From assembly GCA_902495305.1 (NCBI GenBank), contig CABUWG010000028.1, forward strand, positions 1-24,342: DNA of 24,342 nt, read 5' to 3'. A model generated the notes under the pieces. It did not search any database. It saw only the letters and a list, made by a program, of their open reading frames with translations, and was not told the origin of the DNA. Origin of the DNA: an uncultured Pseudomonadota bacterium. Its GTDB lineage: Bacteria; Pseudomonadota; Alphaproteobacteria; RF32; CAG-239. The position numbers and the translations under genes are program-made. Shown here in pieces: positions 21,158 through 24,342 of the stretch (position 1 is its first letter; the number at the start of each line of letters is the position of its first letter).

Positions 21158-22378
21158 TTATTTGACAATTTTTTGCAATAATTGTGTTCCGGAAAGTGTA
21201 AAATTGCTGTCAACCCATTGCTTTTCAAGATTTTTGAGAATGCCGCCGACTTGCGTGCTTTCGGCAATGCCGGCATTGATAATATCCCTGCCCCGCAACG
21301 GAAAAACCGGAATCTCATAAGCGTCAATTTTGCCCAGCAGCTCTTTGAGATTTGGAATTTCTTTTTTCTCGAAAGCCAGCCGCAACAACAACTTGTTCCG
21401 GCAGAAGTCCTTTCCGTAATGATAAATCATTTTGTTACGGCTTGCTTCATCGCTAAAATCCTGCAGTTTGGGGTTGTATTCCGTCCAGCTTAAAAAGAGC
21501 TGCTTTTCTTTTTTGCTGAGCTTAAGACGATTTGCCAGATTCTCAGCCAGCATTTCATCAGGTTCAAAAATCACAAACAGCCGCCGCAGAGCACAAGGCT
21601 GCAAACTGTTTTTCTCAATTAGCGCCACCAAGCATGCTAGCTTGTCCAAATTCTTCGGATCCGGCAGAATGGAAGACAAAATCTCGTTTTCTTTCATAAT
21701 CTGCAAAACATTGACAACATTCGGCGTCATCAGGATTTTGAACAGTTCGTCGCGGATTCTCTCCAAAGAAAGCTGCTTCAGCCCGTCTTTGTTATTAATG
21801 CAGGCCAGCAAAGACTTTTGGTCAATTTCGCCTTTGCCGAAAATCGAATAAAAACGGAAAAAACGCAGGATTCGCAAATAATCTTCCTTGATTCGGATGG
21901 CCGGACTGCCGATAAATTTGATTTTTCCGTTTTCCAAATCTTCAATACCGTTGTAATAATCAAAAACATTGCCTTTTTCATCGGCATAAACTGCATTGAT
22001 TGTCAGGTCGCGGCGCGAGGCGTCAATTTCCCAGTCGCCGGTAAATTCAACCTCGGCATGACGTCCGTCGGTTTTCACGTCTTTTCTGAGAGAGGTAATT
22101 TCCAGAACTTTTCCGTTGATAAGAACGCCGACTGTGCCGAATTTAATGCCGATAGGAACGGTTTTGATGTTGTTTTCTTCGCAAATTTCAACCAGTTCGT
22201 CCGGACTCAGATCTGTGGCAAGGTCAAGGTCAAACCCGTCAAGACCGGACAAAGCGTCTCTGACCGCGCCGCCGACAAACCGCAAAACGCCGCCGTGGTT
22301 TTCAACAATCCGAAACAAATCCAGAATTTTCTTGTCTCGGATGATTTTGCTCATATCAAGGTATTTATCTCTTAACAT
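21158..22378 (-). CDS. CCA tRNA nucleotidyltransferase / poly(A) polymerase family protein
   Basis: Class II nucleotidyltransferase that most likely adds or repairs the CCA end of tRNAs; the related poly(A) polymerases look alike, so the exact activity is not settled. The 406 residues have RFVGGAVRDAL (33-43), the catalytic acidic pair in FDLDLATD (Asp50, Asp52), RRDLTINA, and RILRFFRF of the RNA-binding/neck region. The C-terminal half is helical. No HD domain motif is evident. The start is uncertain: ATG at 22378 has AAGG about 13 nt upstream, and ATG at 22354 (MSKIIRD) has AAGAGA about 14 nt upstream. No other CCA-type gene is in the window. It is divergent from the IalB-like gene. Confidence 0.88.
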   Translation of the reverse strand: MLRDKYLDMSKIIRDKKILDLFRIVENHGGVLRFVGGAVRDALSGLDGFDLDLATDLSPDELVEICEENNIKTVPIGIKFGTVGVLINGKVLEITSLRKDVKTDGRHAEVEFTGDWEIDASRRDLTINAVYADEKGNVFDYYNGIEDLENGKIKFIGSPAIRIKEDYLRILRFFRFYSIFGKGEIDQKSLLACINNKDGLKQLSLERIRDELFKILMTPNVVNVLQIMKENEILSSILPDPKNLDKLACLVALIEKNSLQPCALRRLFVIFEPDEMLAENLANRLKLSKKEKQLFLSWTEYNPKLQDFSDEASRNKMIYHYGKDFCRNKLLLRLAFEKKEIPNLKELLGKIDAYEIPVFPLRGRDIINAGIAESTQVGGILKNLEKQWVDSNFTLSGTQLLQKIVK

Positions 22379-22475
22379 TTTAATTTCAGCCTTGCTTTTT
22401 GCTCCGAAGTTAACATTTTTTATATAAATTTCAAATATTATTATCGCAAAATAACAATATTGTGAGTATCTGGGA

Positions 22476-22991
22476 ATGAATAAGTTTTTGAGCCTTTTAA
22501 GTTTGTTTTGTTTTGCCGCCGCGTCAGCAGCCTCGGCCGCGGTTCCGCAGTCTATCGGCGAGTATGATGACTGGACGGCTTTTTATTATAAAGACGGCAG
22601 AAATACCGTCTGCTACATGGCCTCGACACCGGTCAAAGACGAGGGCAAATATACCAAACGCGGCGATATTTATATGGTCGTAACCCACCGCCCGCAGGAA
22701 AAAAGCTTTGACGTCGTCAATATCAATGCCGGCTATACCTACAAAGACAAAAGCCGTGTGAAAATCCAAATCGGCAATAAAACCATTGACAAACTCTTTA
22801 CTGACGGTACGATGGCCTGGACGATTAACGGACAAGTCGATGCCGAACTCATAAAAGAAATGAAGCGCGGCAGCCGGATGATTGTGACCGGAACCTCGTC
22901 AAGGGGAACCCAGACCAAAGATACCTATTCTTTGAAAGGGTTTAACAAAGCCTATATGGCCATCAGCAAAAAGTGTAATAAGAAGAATTAA
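22476..22991 (+). CDS. Invasion-associated locus B (IalB) family protein
   Basis: Exported protein of the IalB family, named for a Bartonella factor linked to erythrocyte invasion but widespread in free-living and commensal Alphaproteobacteria, so the name does not imply virulence. The 171 residues have a signal peptide (1-22, Ala-rich end). The mature part carries family features: CYMASTP with Cys46, RGD..MVVTHRP, IGNKTIDKLFTDGTMAWT, GTSSRGTQTKDTYSLKGF, and a C-terminal Cys167 that could pair with Cys46. The ribosome site is weak. Its stop abuts the rlmN ATG with no gap, so the two genes are probably cotranscribed; this pairing recurs in Alphaproteobacteria. The biochemical role is unknown. 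Confidence 0.87.
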   Translation: MNKFLSLLSLFCFAAASAASAAVPQSIGEYDDWTAFYYKDGRNTVCYMASTPVKDEGKYTKRGDIYMVVTHRPQEKSFDVVNINAGYTYKDKSRVKIQIGNKTIDKLFTDGTMAWTINGQVDAELIKEMKRGSRMIVTGTSSRGTQTKDTYSLKGFNKAYMAISKKCNKKN

Positions 22992-24071
22992 ATGAACGAA
23001 AAAACAGAACTTATCGGCCTGAGTCGCGATGAACTGGCCGCAGAACTTGCCAAATTGGGAGAAAAGCCTTTTCGCGCCAAACAAATCTGGCACTGGCTGT
23101 ATAATCAGGGCGTGACCGATTTTGCCGCTATGACTAATCTGTCTAAAGACCTGCGCGAAAAATTGAGCAACGGCTGTTCAATTACCCGCCCCAAGGTTGT
23201 CACCAGACAAATTTCTGCTGACAAAACCAGCAAGTGGCTGCTTGAGTTTGCCGATGGCCAGAGGGTCGAAATGGTTTATATTCCGGAAGAAGACCGCGGC
23301 GCCGTTTGCATCTCCACACAGGTTGGCTGTGCCGTCGGCTGCACTTTTTGCCATACCGGCAGCCAGCGCATTACCCGCAACCTGACCGCCGGAGAAATCG
23401 TCGGGCAGTTTTTGGTTGCGCGTGACGCTTATAACGAATGGCCGACGCCGGCAAATGAAACCCGATTCTTGTCAAACGTCGTCGTCATGGGCATGGGCGA
23501 ACCACTGCATAATTTGGATAACGTAATTACGGCTTTGAAGATTATCTCGGACGGTGACGGACTGGCGGTGTCCAAACGCCGTATCACCCTTTCAACTTCC
23601 GGCATTGCGTCCAAAATGACCCGCGTGGCACAGGAACTCGGCGTCAAACTGGCCGTGAGCCTGCACGCGCCGAATAATGAACTACGCTCAAAAATTATGC
23701 CGATTAATAACAAATATCCGCTGGAAGAAGTCATGCAGGCTTGTCAGGAATATCAAAAAATCGTCACCAGCCGCTTTATCACTTTTGAATACCTGATGTT
23801 GGACGGCATAAACGATTCGCTTGACTGCGCCCGCCAGCTTGTTGCTTTGATGAAAAAATATAAAATCGGCGCCAAATTTAACCTGATACCGTTCAATCCG
23901 TGGCCGGGCTGTGCTTATCAACCCAGCTCCCGCAATCGGGTGATGGCTTTTTCCAGAGAGCTGGAAAAAGGCGGATACGCCGCACCGGTACGGGTTGCCC
24001 GCGGTCAGGATATCCTCGCTGCCTGCGGACAGTTAAAATCCAAAAAAGACGAAGAAGATAAAAAGAAATAA
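22992..24071 (+). CDS. rlmN: 23S rRNA (adenine2503-C2)/tRNA (adenine37-C2) methyltransferase
   Basis: Radical SAM enzyme that methylates C2 of A2503 in 23S rRNA and of A37 in some tRNAs. The 359 residues contain the 4Fe-4S motif in QVGCAVGCTFCHTG (Cys113, Cys117, Cys120), GMGEPLHN for SAM binding, and STSGI and SLHAPN. The methyl-carrying cysteine is Cys345 in GQDILAACGQL. The N-terminal helical domain (RAKQIWHWLYNQG) is typical. The C-terminus ends in a Lys/Glu/Asp tail. It starts directly after the IalB-like stop, with AAGAAG inside that gene's last codons. A promoter and a folded RNA candidate follow it. Confidence 0.96.
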   Translation: MNEKTELIGLSRDELAAELAKLGEKPFRAKQIWHWLYNQGVTDFAAMTNLSKDLREKLSNGCSITRPKVVTRQISADKTSKWLLEFADGQRVEMVYIPEEDRGAVCISTQVGCAVGCTFCHTGSQRITRNLTAGEIVGQFLVARDAYNEWPTPANETRFLSNVVVMGMGEPLHNLDNVITALKIISDGDGLAVSKRRITLSTSGIASKMTRVAQELGVKLAVSLHAPNNELRSKIMPINNKYPLEEVMQACQEYQKIVTSRFITFEYLMLDGINDSLDCARQLVALMKKYKIGAKFNLIPFNPWPGCAYQPSSRNRVMAFSRELEKGGYAAPVRVARGQDILAACGQLKSKKDEEDKKK

Positions 24072-24081
24072 AACTTTCGCC

Positions 24082-24109
24082 TTGCAAAATTGCCGTAATA
24101 CTTTATGAT
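24082..24109 (+). promoter_or_regulatory. Promoter candidate upstream of the folded RNA region
   Basis: TTGCAA (24082-24087; 4 of 6) and TATGAT (24104-24109; 5 of 6) with a 16-bp spacer. Transcription would begin near 24116, exactly at the foot of the first hairpin of the region that follows. Confidence 0.5.
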
Positions 24110-24115
24110 AACTCT

Positions 24116-24256
24116 CGCAGTCCGGAGGCGGACTGTGGTGTCTAGAAAACATCTTGTAAACTGTTCCACTTCGGGTGGAGTACACGAAATAAGCCGCTTT
24201 GCGGACGAATAAGTGTAACTGCGTTTACACAGTTTGGGCATAAAATATCCCCTTTT
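24116..24256 (+). ncRNA. Candidate structured RNA or regulatory leader, class unknown
   Basis: About 140 nt of non-coding sequence with many consistent pairings. P1: CAGTCC/GGACTG (24118-24123, 24130-24135), loop containing GGAGG. P2: AAACTG/CAGTTT (24158-24163, 24230-24235) closes a junction. P3: TTCCAC/GTGGAG (24164-24169, 24175-24180). P4: TACAC/GTGTA (24181-24185, 24213-24217) encloses P5 CCGC/GCGG (24194-24197, 24201-24204), with GAAATAA and GAATAA facing each other. Alternatives exist: GTGTAA 24213-24218 can pair with TTACAC 24225-24230, and AACTG 24217-24221 with CAGTT 24230-24234. A weak hairpin (24236-24252) followed by TTTT resembles a terminator. I match it to no known riboswitch or sRNA family. 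The likely target gene lies beyond the window. Confidence 0.5.
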
Positions 24257-24308
24257 AACAACATTTAGTTTGCCTTTAAGAAGAAAATTACGAAAAAAAG
24301 GACGCAGG

Positions 24309-24334
24309 CAGTATATTGGATACTGTCAAGGAGT
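24309..24334 (+). promoter_or_regulatory. Hairpin and Shine-Dalgarno of a gene starting past the right edge
   Basis: CAGTAT/ATACTG (24309-24314, 24320-24325; 5-nt loop) stands just before AAGGAG (24328-24333). The spacing suggests a start codon within a few bases after 24342. In many Alphaproteobacteria argG lies near rlmN, but nothing here identifies the gene. Confidence 0.4.
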
Positions 24335-24342
24335 TTTTTGAA

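Noticed and set aside
22398..22409. TTTGCTCCGAAG also found at 7-18 in the left-edge intergenic region
   Set aside because: A 12-nt match between two places in 24 kb is expected by chance, and the flanks do not match.
22379..22475. Promoter for the IalB-like gene
   Set aside because: TTAACA at 22410-22415 lacks a good -10 at the right distance (TATTAT is 20 bp away), and the region is too AT-rich to choose.
24110..24240. Considered as a tRNA, tmRNA or glycine-type riboswitch
   Set aside because: There is no T-loop GTTCRA motif, no acceptor stem or tag reading frame, and no family core motifs that I recognise.
24005..24241. A 78-codon minus frame overlapping the end of rlmN and the folded region
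   Set aside because: It overlaps the conserved rlmN C-terminus and palindromic RNA-like sequence, and its product has no recognisable features.

Overview
The window is ordinary bacterial chromosome from a member of the Alphaproteobacteria. The evidence is conserved gene order and gene families: SRP RNA-dnaX-ybaB-recR; an LpoA-like lipoprotein divergent from rsmI-yraN; gpmI-envC-ctpA-divergent polysaccharide deacetylase-rppH; and an IalB-family protein joined to rlmN. Base composition looks moderate by eye (not computed). That, with the compact spacing, would fit an uncultured host-associated lineage such as the gut alphaproteobacteria, but this placement is inference. I see no insertion sequence, phage gene, CRISPR array, tRNA or rRNA.

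Layout. 1-233: gene-free left edge with a terminator hairpin. 234-3525 (minus): SRP RNA, dnaX, ybaB, recR, pgpA. 3588-6246: LpoA-like lipoprotein (minus), divergent from rsmI and yraN (plus). 6249-12012 (minus): gpmI, envC, ctpA, polysaccharide deacetylase-like protein and rppH, packed as one operon. 12104-16983: class A PBP (minus), divergent from a small ribbon-helix-helix protein and polA (plus). 16984-18209: two-hairpin element and terminator, then an orphan VirB2/TrbC-like pilin-type protein and an unrecognised 205-residue membrane protein (both minus, each with its own promoter). 18413-20854: gyrB (plus). 20943-22378 (minus): a 49-residue secreted peptide and a CCA-adding/poly(A) polymerase-family enzyme. 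22476-24071 (plus): IalB-like protein and rlmN. 24072-24342: a promoter followed by a multi-hairpin region leading to a gene that starts beyond the window.

Functional themes. Replication and repair: DnaX, RecR, YbaB, PolA, GyrB. Peptidoglycan building and remodelling: class A PBP, LpoA-like activator, EnvC-type activator, CtpA, deacetylase-like protein. RNA and translation: SRP RNA, RsmI, RlmN, RppH, CCA enzyme.

Most worth a second look: (i) the folded region at about 24116-24256, where short complementary segments could pair in mutually exclusive ways behind a sigma70-like promoter; (ii) three A8-A9 tracts in the dnaX linker with prompt out-of-frame stops, suggesting a slippage-made short subunit; (iii) the orphan pilin-like gene with a near-consensus promoter whose -35 lies inside a perfect palindrome; and (iv) the unannotated 49-residue secreted peptide beside gyrB.
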